From contig JAVBMR010000003.1 in assembly GCA_031552235.1 (NCBI GenBank), positions 52,068-116,067 on the forward strand: a DNA stretch of 64,000 bases, given 5' to 3'. Within the stretch, counting starts at the first letter, position 1. Each line of letters opens with the position of its first letter. The position numbers and the translations under genes are program-made. The DNA is from WRDF01 sp031552235. GTDB lineage: Bacteria; Bacteroidota; Bacteroidia; Bacteroidales; Rikenellaceae. Under the pieces are notes generated by a model. It made no database searches and was not told the DNA's origin. It worked only from the letters and a program-made list of their open reading frames with translations. This document shows positions 34,544 through 48,080 of the stretch, piece by piece.

Positions 34544-37500
34544 CTATTTCCTGTTGGCCACCATCGCGTTGTATTCGTCGAGCGAACCTACGACGATCTT
34601 GTCGTACTTCCTCAGGCCCGTACCGGCAGGTATGCGGTGTCCGCAGATAACGTTCTCCTTGAGGTTCGCGAGCGGATCGACTTTGGCGTTGATCGCGGCC
34701 TCGTTGAGCACCTTGGTTGTTTCCTGGAACGATGCGGCAGACATGAAACTGCTTGTCTGAAGCGCCGCGCGGGTAATACCCTGAAGTACCTGATCGCTGG
34801 TCGCCGGTATGATCTCGCGGATTTCCACGGGTTTCATATCCTTGCGTTTGAGGGTCGAGTTTTCGTCACGCAGCTGGCGCACCGAGATGATCTCGCCCGC
34901 GCGCACGTTCTGCGAATCGCCCGCGTCGGTAACGACAACTTTGTCGTACAGCGAGTCGTTCTCGTCCATGAATTCCCACTTGTCGACAACCTGTTCTTCT
35001 AGGAAACGGGTATCTCCCGGATCCTGTATCTGCACCTTGTTCATCATCTGGCGCACGATAACCTCGAAGTGCTTGTCGTTGATCTTCACACCCTGCATAC
35101 GGTACACTTCCTGAACCTCGTTCACGATATATTCCTGAACCTTGGTCGGGCCGAGTATCGAAAGGATGTCGCCCGGGGTGATAGCACCGTCCGAAAGCGG
35201 CATGCCTGCTTTCACGAAGTCGTTCTCCTGCACGAGGATCTGGCGCGAGAGCGGCACGAGATACCTGCGGATATCGCCGCCTTTGCTCGTAACGGCGATC
35301 TCGCGGTTACCGCGTTTGATCTTGCCGAACGAGATTTCGCCGTCGATCTCCGACACGATCGCCGGGTTCGACGGGTTACGCGCTTCGAAAAGCTCGGTAA
35401 CGCGGGGAAGACCCCCTGTGATGTCGCCGGCCTTACCGACCGCACGCGGTATCTTTATAAGCGTATCGCCCGACTTAACCTTGGCGTTGTCCTTAACGAT
35501 GATGTGGGCGCCTACGGGCAGGTTATATTGCCGTTGTTCAACGCCTGTCTTGTCGAGGATCCTGATGACAGGGTTCTTGGTCTTGTCGCGCGAATCTATG
35601 ATAACCTTTTCGCGGAGGCCTGTCTGTTCGTCGAACTCTTCGCGGTATGTAACACCTTCGATAACGTTCTCGAACGCGATCTTACCTTCGTATTCCGAGA
35701 TGATAACGGCATTGTAGGGATCCCATTCGCAGACCATGTCGCCTTTTTTGATCATATCCCCGTCGTTCTTGTGGAGGATAGCGCCGTATGGCAGGTTATG
35801 CGTGTAGAGCGTGATGCCTGTGTTGGCATCCACGATACGGAGTTCCGAGAGGCGACTGATAACGACCTGGCTCTCGATGCCGTCGTCGTTCTTGTGCTTA
35901 ACCACTCGCAGGTCGTCGATTTCGAGTTTACCGTCGTAACGGGCCATAACGTTCGAGTCTACCGATACGCCGCCCGCAACACCGCCGACGTGGAACGTAC
36001 GGAGCGTAAGCTGCGTACCCGGCTCACCGATACTCTGCGCTGCGATAACGCCCACGGCCTCGCCCATCTGAACCATGCGGCCCGATGCGAGGTTGCGTCC
36101 GTAGCATTTTCCGCACACGCCGCGGCGTGCTTCGCAGGTGAGTACCGAACGTATTTCGACCTGTTCCACAGGCGATTTTTCGATGGCGTCAGCGATTTCC
36201 TCCGTGATTTCCTGTCCGGCTTCGCAGAGGACCGCGCCCGTAAGCGGGTTCACCACATCCTGCACCGCGGTACGGCCGAGGATGCGTTCGTAGAGCGTCT
36301 GCACCACGTCTTCGTTGCGCTTGATAGCCGCGGCGGTCAAACCGCGGAGCGTTCCGCAGTCCTCTTCCGTGATGATGACGTCGTTCGCAACGTCCACAAG
36401 GCGGCGTGTGAGGTAACCCGCGTCGGCCGTTTTGAGGGCGGTATCCGCGAGACCCTTACGCGCACCGTGCGTAGAGATAAAGTATTCGAGTACCGAAAGG
36501 CCCTCCTTGAAGTTCGAAAGGATCGGGTTCTCGATAACCTGACCGCCTTCGGCGCCGCTCTTCTGGGGTTTCGCCATAAGACCGCGCATACCCGAGAGCT
36601 GGCGGATCTGTTCCTTGGAACCGCGGGCCCCTGAGTCGAGCATCATGTAAACGGGGTTGAAACCGTCCTGGTCGGAAACCAGGTGGTCGAGCACCGTTTT
36701 GGTCAGTTTCGTATTGATATTAGTCCAGATGTCGATGATCTGGTTGTAACGTTCGTTGTTGGTGATAAGACCGGCGTTGTAGCTCTCAAGCACTTCGTCA
36801 ACACGCTCGTAACCCTCGCCCACGAGTTTCGATTTTTCTTCGGGGATAAGTACCGCGTCGAGGTTGAACGAAAGACCGCCGCGGAATGCCATCTGGTATC
36901 CGAGCTGCTTGATATCGTCGAGGAAGTCGGCTGCCTTGTCGGCGCCTGCCTTTTTCATCACGACCCCGATAATGTCGCGGAGCGATTTTTTCGTGAGCAG
37001 CGTGTTGAGGTAACCCACTTCTTCCGGCACGACCTGGTTGAACAGGATACGTCCGATGGTGGTTTCGATCATCTGGCGCCCCAACGAGCCGTCTTCCTGC
37101 GGAACGTTGTCGATATAAGTCTTGATCTTGGCATGCAGGGCAGCCTTGCCTTCGTTGTACGCTATGATAGCCTCTTCCGGGCCATAGAACACGCGGCCCT
37201 CGCCCTTAACACCCGGACGCGCCTTGGTGATATAGTACAGACCGAGCACCATGTCCTGCGAGGGAACGGTGATCGGCGCGCCGTTTGCCGGGTTGAGGAT
37301 GTTGTGCGAGCCGAGCATAAGTATCTGTGCTTCAAGTATCGCGGCATTTCCCAACGGCAGATGGACAGCCATCTGGTCACCGTCGAAGTCGGCGTTGAAC
37401 GCGGTACATGCCAGCGGGTGGAGCTGCATAGCCTTACCCTCGATAAGCTTGGGCTGGAACGCCTGGATACCGAGCCTGTGGAGCGTTGGGGCGCGGTTCA

Positions 37501-38806
37501 TCAGAACCGGGTGTCCCTTGATCACGTTTTCGAGTATGTCCCAGATAACAGGGTCTTTCCTGTCTATGATCTTTTTCGCCGATTTTACGGTCTTCACGAT
37601 CCCGCGCTCGATGAGCTTGCGGATGATGAACGGTTTGTAAAGTTCGGCCGCCATATCTTTCGGGATACCCATTTCGTGCATCCTGAGTTCGGGGCCTACG
37701 ACGATAACCGAACGCGCCGAGTAGTCGACACGCTTACCCAGAAGGTTCTGGCGGAAACGTCCCTGCTTACCTTTGAGGCTGTCGCTGAGCGATTTGAGCG
37801 GGCGGTTGCTTTCCGTCTTAACGGCGTTGCTCTTGCGCGAGTTATCGAACAGCGAGTCGACGGCTTCCTGGAGCATGCGCTTTTCGTTGCGCAGGATCAC
37901 TTCCGGAGCCTTGATCTCGATAAGCCTTTTGAGGCGGTTGTTGCGTATGATAACACGGCGATAAAGGTCGTTCAGGTCGCTCGTCGCGAAACGGCCGCCA
38001 TCGAGCGGCACCAGCGGGCGGAGTTCCGGCGGGATCACGGGGATCACTTTGAGGACCATCCATTCCGGCTTGTTCACCTCTTTCGAGGCGCGGAACGACT
38101 CGACGATATGAAGCCTTTTGAGCGCTTCGGCCTTACGCTGCTGCGACGTTTCGGTATTGGCCCTGTGGCGAAGGTCGGCCGCCATGGCGTCGAGGTCTAC
38201 ATTCTGCAGGAGAGTGTAGATCGCGTCGGCACCCATTTGGGCACTGAACTTTTCCGGATCGCCGTCTTCGAGTTGCGCGTTTCCTTTCGGAAGTGCGGCC
38301 ACCACGTCGAGGTATTCCTTTTCCGTGAGCAGGTCGTAGGTGGACACGCCGTTAGCTGCGGCGGCCCCCGCGTTTATCACGATATAACGCTCGTAATAAA
38401 CAATGGCTTCAAGCTTCTTCGAGGGGATACCCAGCAGGTAACCGATCTTCGAAGGGAGCGAGCGGAAGTACCATATATGTACCACCGGCACGACGAGCTG
38501 GATATGGCCGGTACGCTCGCGGCGCACTTTCTTTTCGGTCACTTCCACGCCGCATCGGTCGCAGACGATACCCTTGTAGCGTATCCTCTTGTACTTGCCG
38601 CAGTGGCACTCGTAATCTTTCACGGGCCCGAAGATCCTCTCGCAGAACAGACCGTCGCGTTCGGGTTTGTACGTGCGGTAGTTGATCGTCTCGGGCTTGA
38701 GAACCTCGCCGCTCGACGCGCTGAGTATCTCCTCGGGAGAAGCCAGGCCTATCGATATCTTACTGAAAGCAGCGGCGTTATTCTTGTTGTCTTTTGTGAA
38801 TGACAT
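34544..38806 (-). CDS. rpoC: DNA-directed RNA polymerase subunit beta-prime
   Basis: 1420 residues, complete. Landmarks include the N-terminal zinc finger CHCGKYKRIRYKGIVCDRCG (near 66-85), the catalytic NADFDGDQMAVH with three Asp (near 465-476), the bridge-helix/trigger-loop region GEPGTQLTLRTFHVGG, and the second zinc site CEARRGVCGKCYGRNLASG. It is one of the two largest core RNA polymerase subunits and forms the clamp and active centre with RpoB. It is last in the rplKAJL-rpoBC operon, 173 bases after rpoB, and ends at a strong terminator. Confidence 0.98.
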   Translation of the reverse strand: MSFTKDNKNNAAAFSKISIGLASPEEILSASSGEVLKPETINYRTYKPERDGLFCERIFGPVKDYECHCGKYKRIRYKGIVCDRCGVEVTEKKVRRERTGHIQLVVPVVHIWYFRSLPSKIGYLLGIPSKKLEAIVYYERYIVINAGAAAANGVSTYDLLTEKEYLDVVAALPKGNAQLEDGDPEKFSAQMGADAIYTLLQNVDLDAMAADLRHRANTETSQQRKAEALKRLHIVESFRASKEVNKPEWMVLKVIPVIPPELRPLVPLDGGRFATSDLNDLYRRVIIRNNRLKRLIEIKAPEVILRNEKRMLQEAVDSLFDNSRKSNAVKTESNRPLKSLSDSLKGKQGRFRQNLLGKRVDYSARSVIVVGPELRMHEMGIPKDMAAELYKPFIIRKLIERGIVKTVKSAKKIIDRKDPVIWDILENVIKGHPVLMNRAPTLHRLGIQAFQPKLIEGKAMQLHPLACTAFNADFDGDQMAVHLPLGNAAILEAQILMLGSHNILNPANGAPITVPSQDMVLGLYYITKARPGVKGEGRVFYGPEEAIIAYNEGKAALHAKIKTYIDNVPQEDGSLGRQMIETTIGRILFNQVVPEEVGYLNTLLTKKSLRDIIGVVMKKAGADKAADFLDDIKQLGYQMAFRGGLSFNLDAVLIPEEKSKLVGEGYERVDEVLESYNAGLITNNERYNQIIDIWTNINTKLTKTVLDHLVSDQDGFNPVYMMLDSGARGSKEQIRQLSGMRGLMAKPQKSGAEGGQVIENPILSNFKEGLSVLEYFISTHGARKGLADTALKTADAGYLTRRLVDVANDVIITEEDCGTLRGLTAAAIKRNEDVVQTLYERILGRTAVQDVVNPLTGAVLCEAGQEITEEIADAIEKSPVEQVEIRSVLTCEARRGVCGKCYGRNLASGRMVQMGEAVGVIAAQSIGEPGTQLTLRTFHVGGVAGGVSVDSNVMARYDGKLEIDDLRVVKHKNDDGIESQVVISRLSELRIVDANTGITLYTHNLPYGAILHKNDGDMIKKGDMVCEWDPYNAVIISEYEGKIAFENVIEGVTYREEFDEQTGLREKVIIDSRDKTKNPVIRILDKTGVEQRQYNLPVGAHIIVKDNAKVKSGDTLIKIPRAVGKAGDITGGLPRVTELFEARNPSNPAIVSEIDGEISFGKIKRGNREIAVTSKGGDIRRYLVPLSRQILVQENDFVKAGMPLSDGAITPGDILSILGPTKVQEYIVNEVQEVYRMQGVKINDKHFEVIVRQMMNKVQIQDPGDTRFLEEQVVDKWEFMDENDSLYDKVVVTDAGDSQNVRAGEIISVRQLRDENSTLKRKDMKPVEIREIIPATSDQVLQGITRAALQTSSFMSAASFQETTKVLNEAAINAKVDPLANLKENVICGHRIPAGTGLRKYDKIVVGSLDEYNAMVANRK

Positions 38807-38979
38807 ATCTTTTTCCTTTACTTTTTATTCTTCAAAATCCCCCTGTCGCCAAGGTTTTAAAAACTTTCAGAGGAATCCCGAGAACAAGGCTTGCGGAGAA
38901 TTTTAAAGCGGAGTCGACTGGACGTCAATGAGCATTTAAAATTTGAGCATAACGCAGTTATCGGGTTCCTATCAAAGTT

Positions 38980-42795
<3,816 letters not shown>

Positions 42796-43218
42796 TCTTT
42801 GTATCCTCTTGAATTTTAGTGAATTGGCCGCAGCCTCAGGGTTTGCATCCCTGTTTGTGCTTTCAGGGAAACTGCTTTTCCCTTACGCATATCGACGGTT
42901 ATCCGTCATTCGCCGGCAATCCGGCGCACTAAATCTTTGGCAATTGTGGCCCCGTCTCCCTCTATCTCTCTCGCTTACTTAAAACTTTCGTCCCTCATTT
43001 GGCTCAAAGTCTCTTTCAACCCCTATTTACCGTACGCAGAACTAACACTTCCCTTGCCGGGCCCCTTGCCTTGTCGGTTGCGGTATGTAAGCCACATCCG
43101 TTATGCTTCATCGGTTATAACTTAAAGCCGAGATATTGAAAATCAATATGTTTCGTGCTTTTATTTTCCCATCCTCGTGCGTCAACCGAAGACCCGCCCT
43201 CTTTAGATGGGAAAAGGC

Positions 43219-43244
43219 GTAGAGTCTGGAAGGCCAGACTCCAC
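43219..43244 (-). terminator. Attenuator-like hairpin between rplL and rpoB
   Basis: gtagagtctgg and ccagactccac pair with one mismatch around aagg; on the minus strand the stem is followed by GCCTTTTCCC. It sits 25 bases after the rplL stop, the same place as the partial terminator known in E. coli. The rest of the gap 42796-43268 holds no gene. Confidence 0.65.
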
Positions 43245-43268
43245 ACCGTTTTCGTCGTTTTGCGAAAC

Positions 43269-43640
43269 TTACTTAACTTCGACTTCGGCTCCGGCTTCTT
43301 CGAGCTGGGCTTTGATCGATTCAGCTTCTTCTTTGCTAACGCCTTCTTTAACGGGCTTCGGAGCGCCGTCTACGAGGTCTTTAGCTTCTTTAAGGCCGAG
43401 GCCTGTGAGGTCCTTAACGACTTTCACAACCTGAAGTTTAGCCTGACCACCCGAAGTGAGGATCACGTCGAAAGAGGTTTTCTCAGCCGGAGCTGCTGCT
43501 TCAGCGGGAGCTGCCGCTACTGCAACTGCTGCTGCTGCCGGTTCGATACCGTATTCGTCCTTAAGGATGTTAGCGAGTTCGCTTACTTCTTTAACTGTGA
43601 GGTTTACCAACTCTTCAGCTAATTTCTTTACATCTGCCAT
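43269..43640 (-). CDS. rplL: 50S ribosomal protein L7/L12 (bL12)
   Basis: 123 residues. The N-terminal dimerisation helix pair (MADVKKLAEELVNLTVKEVS) is joined by an Ala/Glu-rich hinge (about 37-55) to the C-terminal factor-binding domain, with VVKDLTGLGLKEAKDLVDGA. It forms the L7/L12 stalk that recruits translational GTPases such as the IF-2 and EF-Tu encoded in this window. It follows rplJ by 89 bases. Confidence 0.98.
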   Translation of the reverse strand: MADVKKLAEELVNLTVKEVSELANILKDEYGIEPAAAAVAVAAAPAEAAAPAEKTSFDVILTSGGQAKLQVVKVVKDLTGLGLKEAKDLVDGAPKPVKEGVSKEEAESIKAQLEEAGAEVEVK

Positions 43641-43729
43641 TGTTAAAGTATTTAAATTGTTTTTGTTTTGGTTTAATTTAAGGCTCCGCGTTTTACGCTT
43701 CTCAGCCCTTGTTAATTATGCCGCCCGGG

Positions 43730-44257
43730 TTATGCGCTCTTTTCTTCGAGCGTTTTCACGAGACCTGCGATCTTTCCGCCGGCCGAGGCTTGGAGAGCGG
43801 AAATAAGGTTCTTCGCCGGAGACTGGAGCAGTCCGATGATATCGCCGACAAGTTCCTCTTTCGTTTTAACCGCAACGAGGGCCTTGAGCATATGGTCGCC
43901 GACATAAACGCTTTCTTCAACGTAAGCCGCCTTGAGGACGGGTTTCGCCGCTTTCTTGCGGAATTCCTCGATGAGGACCGCAGGAGCTTTGTTTACGTGG
44001 GTGAACATGATCGCGGTCGAACCCTTGAGTACCGGGGTCAATTCTGCTACGTGTTCCCCGCCTACCTTTTCGAGAGCTTTTTCGAACAGGGTGTTCTTAA
44101 CGACCACCAGGGCGATATTCTTCTCGAAACACTTGCGGCGAAGAGTTGCGGTCTGTTCCGCGTTCAACTCCGAGGTGTCTGTAATGTAGTAGTGGGGATA
44201 CTGGCCCAGTTTTTCGGCTATGCTATTGATAATCTGTGTTTTTTCTTCCCTTGTCAT
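43730..44257 (-). CDS. rplJ: 50S ribosomal protein L10 (uL10)
   Basis: 175 residues, MTREEKTQIINSIAEKLGQY..., with the L10 globular domain to about 130 and the C-terminal helix (SALQASAGGKIAGLVKTLEE) that carries L12 dimers. It anchors the L7/L12 stalk to 23S rRNA. It starts 6 bases after the rplA stop, so the two genes are coupled. Confidence 0.97.
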   Translation of the reverse strand: MTREEKTQIINSIAEKLGQYPHYYITDTSELNAEQTATLRRKCFEKNIALVVVKNTLFEKALEKVGGEHVAELTPVLKGSTAIMFTHVNKAPAVLIEEFRKKAAKPVLKAAYVEESVYVGDHMLKALVAVKTKEELVGDIIGLLQSPAKNLISALQASAGGKIAGLVKTLEEKSA

Positions 44258-44263
44258 CGTCCT

Positions 44264-44965
44264 TTAGTTTTTGGTTTCAACTGATTTGGGATCTACCTGC
44301 AAGCCGGGGCTCATTGTCGTAGAGAGATAGATACTTAAAACATAAGTACCTTTAGCAGCGCTGGGTTTCAGCTTGTTGATCGTTCCGAGGAATTCCTTCG
44401 CGTTTTCTTCGATCTGTTCCGGTGTGAACGACACTTTACCTACAGAAGAGTGGATGATACCGAATTTATCGACCTTGAAGTCGATTTTACCGGCCTTCAC
44501 TTCCTGTACGGCTTTACCTACTTCCATAGTTACGGTACCCGTTTTGGGGTTCGGCATGAGGCCGCGCGGACCGAGGATACGGCCCAAAGCACCCACCTTA
44601 CCCATAACGCTCGGAGTGGTGATGATCACGTCTACGTCGGTCCAACCGGCTTTGATCTTGTCGATATACTCGTCAAGACCTACATAATCAGCACCTGCTT
44701 CCTTGGCCTCGTTCTCCTTGTCGGGAGTACAGAGGACGAGTACGCGGGTTTCCTTACCAGTTCCGTGGGGAAGCGTCACGACGCCCCTCACCATCTGGTT
44801 TGCCTTGCGGGGGTCAACCCCGAGGCGTACGTCGACATCGACTGAAGCATCGAATTTCGTGAAAGTGATCTCCTTCAGAAGTGCCGCCGCTTCGCTCAAT
44901 TTATAAGCCTTGTCCGGCTCTATCTTGGCGATCGCTATTTTTTGATTTTTGGTCAGCTTACTCAT
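44264..44965 (-). CDS. rplA: 50S ribosomal protein L1 (uL1)
   Basis: 233 residues, MSKLTKNQKIAIAKIEPDKA... The L1 core includes DVDVRLGVDPRKANQMVRGV, VTLPHGTGKETRVLVL and the signature MGKVGALGRILGPRGLMPNP. L1 binds 23S rRNA at the E-site stalk. In many bacteria it also represses its own L11 operon mRNA, so autoregulation is plausible. It lies 13 bases after rplK. Confidence 0.98.
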   Translation of the reverse strand: MSKLTKNQKIAIAKIEPDKAYKLSEAAALLKEITFTKFDASVDVDVRLGVDPRKANQMVRGVVTLPHGTGKETRVLVLCTPDKENEAKEAGADYVGLDEYIDKIKAGWTDVDVIITTPSVMGKVGALGRILGPRGLMPNPKTGTVTMEVGKAVQEVKAGKIDFKVDKFGIIHSSVGKVSFTPEQIEENAKEFLGTINKLKPSAAKGTYVLSIYLSTTMSPGLQVDPKSVETKN

Positions 44966-44978
44966 TTCTCAGTAATTT

Positions 44979-45422
44979 TTACTTCATTTCAGGAAATTCG
45001 CCTTCTACGACAATACCCATGCTGCGAGCCGTGCCGGCCACCATACGCATAGCAGACTCAATCGTGAAGCAGTTCATGTCAGGCATTTTATCCTGCGCGA
45101 TCTCTTTCACCTGGTCCCACGTGATCTTACCTACCCTTTTACGGTTAGGCTCGGCGGAACCCGAAGAAATCTTGGCTGCTTCTTTGAGCTGTATGGCTAC
45201 GGGCGGCTGTTTTACCACGAAATCGAACGACTTGTCGCCGTATACCGTGATAATTACGGGCAATACCTTACCTGCCTTGTCCTGCGTCCTTGCGTTGAAG
45301 GCTTTGCAGAAGTCCATGATGTTCACACCCTTTGAACCGAGTGCGGGACCTACGGGAGGAGAAGGATTAGCGGCACCACCTTTGATCTGGAGTTTGATAA
45401 ATCCAGTGATCTCTTTTGCCAT
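44979..45422 (-). CDS. rplK: 50S ribosomal protein L11 (uL11)
   Basis: 147 residues. MAKEITGFIKLQIKGGAANP, then PPVGPALGSKGVNIMDFCKA in the N-domain and the C-domain KITWDQVKEIAQDKMPDMNC binding the GTPase-associated rRNA. It heads the rplK-rplA-rplJ-rplL group, with a 133-base gap after nusG that could hold the operon leader used for L1 feedback. Confidence 0.98.
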   Translation of the reverse strand: MAKEITGFIKLQIKGGAANPSPPVGPALGSKGVNIMDFCKAFNARTQDKAGKVLPVIITVYGDKSFDFVVKQPPVAIQLKEAAKISSGSAEPNRKRVGKITWDQVKEIAQDKMPDMNCFTIESAMRMVAGTARSMGIVVEGEFPEMK

Positions 45423-45555
45423 AATTTTCCTTGGTTACTTATTCTTTAATCTGTTTAGTGTGATCCCGCGCATAAAGCGGGGATGGGTGCGGTGTCACGA
45501 GCAACGCTTTTGCACGGCCTTCCGGAATATTTCACCGGGACGGCGCGGCGTGGCC

Positions 45556-46119
45556 TTACTCTTTTTCCACCTGCACGAAGCTCAACTCCAACGGAGTCTT
45601 GCGCCCGAATATCTTCACCGAAACTGTGAGTTTCTTGCGGTCGTTGTCGACTGCCTCGATCGTTCCTTCGAAAGAAGAGAACGGGCCGTCGGTAACCTTA
45701 ACCGTTTCACCCACGAAGAAGGGAGTTTCGTTTTCCTCCTCACTAACGCTCAGTTCGTCGACGCGGCCGAGGATACGGGCTGCTTCCGACGCACGCAACG
45801 GTGTTGCCTGCATCTGCTTGCCCGCCTCTTTCGTGTCTCCGAGGAAGCCCAGAACGTTAGGGACGTTGCGAAGTATATACGGAATTTCTCCTACGAATGC
45901 TGCCTCTACAAGCACATAACCGGGATACGACACCTTTTCTTTGCTGATCTTCTTGCCGTTGCGGATCGTGTAGACCTTTTCGGTGGGGATCAGTACCTGC
46001 GAAATGTAATCCTGAAGGCCTCGGTGTTTTATCTCAAGTTCGATATATTCCTTGACCTTTTTTTCCTTTCCGCCTATGGCGCGTACCACATACCACTGTT
46101 TCTGCTCTTTTTCGCTCAT
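45556..46119 (-). CDS. nusG: Transcription termination/antitermination protein NusG
   Basis: 187 residues. The NGN domain starts KQWYVVRAIGGKEKKVKEYI and includes YPGYVLVEAAFVGEIPYILR. A KOW domain covers about 125-187 (VGETVKVTDGPFSSFEGTIE). NusG binds the RNA polymerase clamp and links it to Rho or the ribosome. It follows secE by 24 bases as in most bacteria. Confidence 0.96.
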   Translation of the reverse strand: MSEKEQKQWYVVRAIGGKEKKVKEYIELEIKHRGLQDYISQVLIPTEKVYTIRNGKKISKEKVSYPGYVLVEAAFVGEIPYILRNVPNVLGFLGDTKEAGKQMQATPLRASEAARILGRVDELSVSEEENETPFFVGETVKVTDGPFSSFEGTIEAVDNDRKKLTVSVKIFGRKTPLELSFVQVEKE

Positions 46120-46143
46120 CTCAATTTGGAAGCTTTAGATGGG

Positions 46144-46335
46144 TTAGTAGAGCAAACGGTAGATGAATTTCATTAAGTGCTCGAAAGTCTGGTCCATCGC
46201 GACTATCACGAGTGCAAAAATAATGGAAGCGACCATCACGACGATGGCAGAATTTTGCAGCTCGCTCCACGTGGGCCATGTCGTTTTGTGGACAAGCTCG
46301 TCGTAAGAGTTTTTAACGTAATTTATGAGTCCCAT
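46144..46335 (-). CDS. secE: Preprotein translocase subunit SecE
   Basis: 63 residues from the ATG at 46335 (MGLINYVKNSYDELVHKTTW); the upstream frame runs into a repeat. The amphipathic helix with VHKTTWPTWSEL is followed by one membrane helix (about 33-55, AIVVMVASIIFALVIVAMDQ). SecE stabilises SecY in the inner-membrane channel. The single-helix form is usual outside gammaproteobacteria. Confidence 0.95.
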   Translation of the reverse strand: MGLINYVKNSYDELVHKTTWPTWSELQNSAIVVMVASIIFALVIVAMDQTFEHLMKFIYRLLY

Positions 46336-46740
46336 AAATATATATATTTTTCTTTTTCGCGCGTCTAAAACCCTCTCTTTAGGATGGCTGGGATTACTTC
46401 CCTCCGCTGTTTCCCGTCCGCACTTTGTGCGACGACGGATTAAGTTAACCTCCCTTCGTTTTTCCCGCACCGCTTTCAGCGACCACGGACTCCGGTCAGT
46501 GAACTCATCGCTTTACAGCGATTCGGTTCGGTCGGTTTTCCCGTCCGGCCTGCGGCCACCGAGATTGGCGCCTTCACTTCGTTCAGTTGCCTTTCTCTTT
46601 AGGAGGGTGTCACATTCGGCAGAAAATCAAAATCCACTTCGTGGCTTCCGGTATTTTGAGCCTGTCCGCCTCATCCAAGCATACTTGGTCGGCGTCCATT
46701 CTCAAAATCCTTGTGGCTTCGCCACTTGATTTTCGCCTTC
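46336..46740. repeat. Repeat-rich gap between secE and tRNA-Trp
   Basis: No gene. It holds two similar phrases beginning cctctctttagg and cctttctctttagg, the dispersed repeat ttaacctcccttcg...ccgcaccgctt near 46445-46480, and inverted segments aaaatcaaaatccactt / ccacttgatttt near 46625 and 46722. A small hairpin ccaagcatacttgg lies at 46676. The whole is likely transcribed with the operon. Confidence 0.5.
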
Positions 46741-46814
46741 TGGCACGAGTGGAGAGATTCGAACTCCCATCAACGGTTTTGGAGACCGCTATTCTACCCT
46801 TGAACTACACTCGT
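46741..46814 (-). tRNA. tRNA-Trp (anticodon CCA)
   Basis: Cloverleaf on the minus strand: acceptor ACGAGTG/CACTCGT, anticodon loop with CCA in GGTCTCCAAAACC, T-arm GGGAGTTCGAATCTCTC. The 3' CCA is encoded (46741-46743). It lies between tuf and secE, as is common in bacteria. Confidence 0.95.
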
Positions 46815-46820
46815 AGGTTA

Positions 46821-46860
46821 CGGCAGGGGCGCTAACCTTTCGGAGCCTGCGCCCCTGCCG
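46821..46860 (-). terminator. 12-bp GC-rich hairpin between tuf and tRNA-Trp
   Basis: cggcaggggcgc and gcgcccctgccg form a perfect stem 36 bases after the tuf stop. There is no T-run, so it may be an mRNA-end stabiliser or processing signal rather than a full terminator. Confidence 0.55.
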
Positions 46861-46895
46861 TCGTTTATTCAATTCATGCGGTCGCCCGCCGTGAA

Positions 46896-48080
46896 TTATT
46901 CGAGGATCTTGGTGATCTGACCTGCACCGACAGTACGGCCGCCTTCGCGGATAGCGAAACGGAGACCTACGTTGAGCGCCACGTCGTAGATAAGGTCTAC
47001 GGTGATGGTCACGTTGTCACCCGGCATTACCATGTCAACGCCAGCGGGAAGGGTAACTTCACCTGTGATGTCGAGGGTACGGATGTAGAACTGCGGACGG
47101 TATTTCTGGTGGAACGGAGTGTGACGGCCGCCTTCTTCTTTCTTGAGGATATAAACCTCAGCTTCGAATTTCTTGTGCGGTTTGATCGAACCCGGTTTCG
47201 CGATAACCATACCACGCTTAACGTCTTTCTTGTCGATACCACGCATGAGAAGACCTACGTTGTCGCCTGCTTCACCCTGGTCGAGGAGCTTGCGGAACAT
47301 TTCCACACCTGTACAGGTTGAAGTTTTGCTTTCGCCAAGACCTACGATCTCAACCGGGTCACCTACGTGGATAACACCCGTTTCGATACGGCCTGTGAGA
47401 ACTGTACCGCGACCTGTGATCGAGAATACGTCTTCAACCGGCATGAGGAACGGTTTTTCGTTTTCACGCGGGGGGATCGGGATGTATGTGTCAACCGAAT
47501 CCATGAGTTCCATGATCTTGTCTTCCCATTTGGCGTCGCCGTTAAGGCCGCCGAGGGCAGAACCACGGATAACGGGAGCGTTGTCGCCGTCGAAGTTATA
47601 TTTGCTGAGCAGGTCGCGTACTTCCATTTCAACGAGTTCGAGCATTTCGGGGTCGTCGACCATGTCGCACTTGTTAAGGAAAACTACGATCTTCGGTACG
47701 TTCACCTGGCGGGCGAGCAGTACGTGCTCGTTAGTCTGGGGCATAGGACCGTCGGTTGCGGCAACAACGAGGATAGCGCCGTCCATCTGGGCAGCACCGG
47801 TAACCATGTTCTTAACGTAGTCGGCGTGACCGGGGCAGTCCACGTGAGCGTAGTGACGGTTAGCCGTCTGGTACTCAACGTGCGAAGTGTTGATCGTGAT
47901 ACCGCGTTCTTTTTCTTCCGGAGCGTTGTCGATCGAGTCGAAAGAACGGAGTTCTGAAAGACCTTTTTTCGCAAGTACTGTGGTAATTGCAGCGGTAAGG
48001 GTAGTTTTACCGTGGTCTACGTGTCCGATAGTACCGATGTTTACGTGCGGTTTGGACCTGTCAAATTTTTCTTTTGCCAT
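46896..48080 (-). CDS. tuf: Elongation factor Tu
   Basis: 394 residues. G-domain motifs are GHVDHGKTTLTAAITTVL (P-loop), RGITINTSHVEYQT (switch I), DCPGHADYVKNM (G3) and LNKCDMVDD (G4). Domains 2 and 3 follow (GRIETGVIHVGDPVEIVGLG; the end VGAGQITKILE). EF-Tu delivers aminoacyl-tRNA to the ribosome. It lies inside a tRNA cluster, upstream of tRNA-Trp and secE, in the order typical for tufB-type loci. Confidence 0.98.
   Translation of the reverse strand: MAKEKFDRSKPHVNIGTIGHVDHGKTTLTAAITTVLAKKGLSELRSFDSIDNAPEEKERGITINTSHVEYQTANRHYAHVDCPGHADYVKNMVTGAAQMDGAILVVAATDGPMPQTNEHVLLARQVNVPKIVVFLNKCDMVDDPEMLELVEMEVRDLLSKYNFDGDNAPVIRGSALGGLNGDAKWEDKIMELMDSVDTYIPIPPRENEKPFLMPVEDVFSITGRGTVLTGRIETGVIHVGDPVEIVGLGESKTSTCTGVEMFRKLLDQGEAGDNVGLLMRGIDKKDVKRGMVIAKPGSIKPHKKFEAEVYILKKEEGGRHTPFHQKYRPQFYIRTLDITGEVTLPAGVDMVMPGDNVTITVDLIYDVALNVGLRFAIREGGRTVGAGQITKILE

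Noticed and set aside
36683..38803. A 706-residue plus-strand frame opposite rpoC
   Set aside because: rpoC carries every expected motif on the minus strand; the opposite frame is a shadow.
46336..46470. Longer N-terminus of SecE
   Set aside because: The extension is Arg-rich and repeat-derived; the ATG at 46335 gives a normal SecE.
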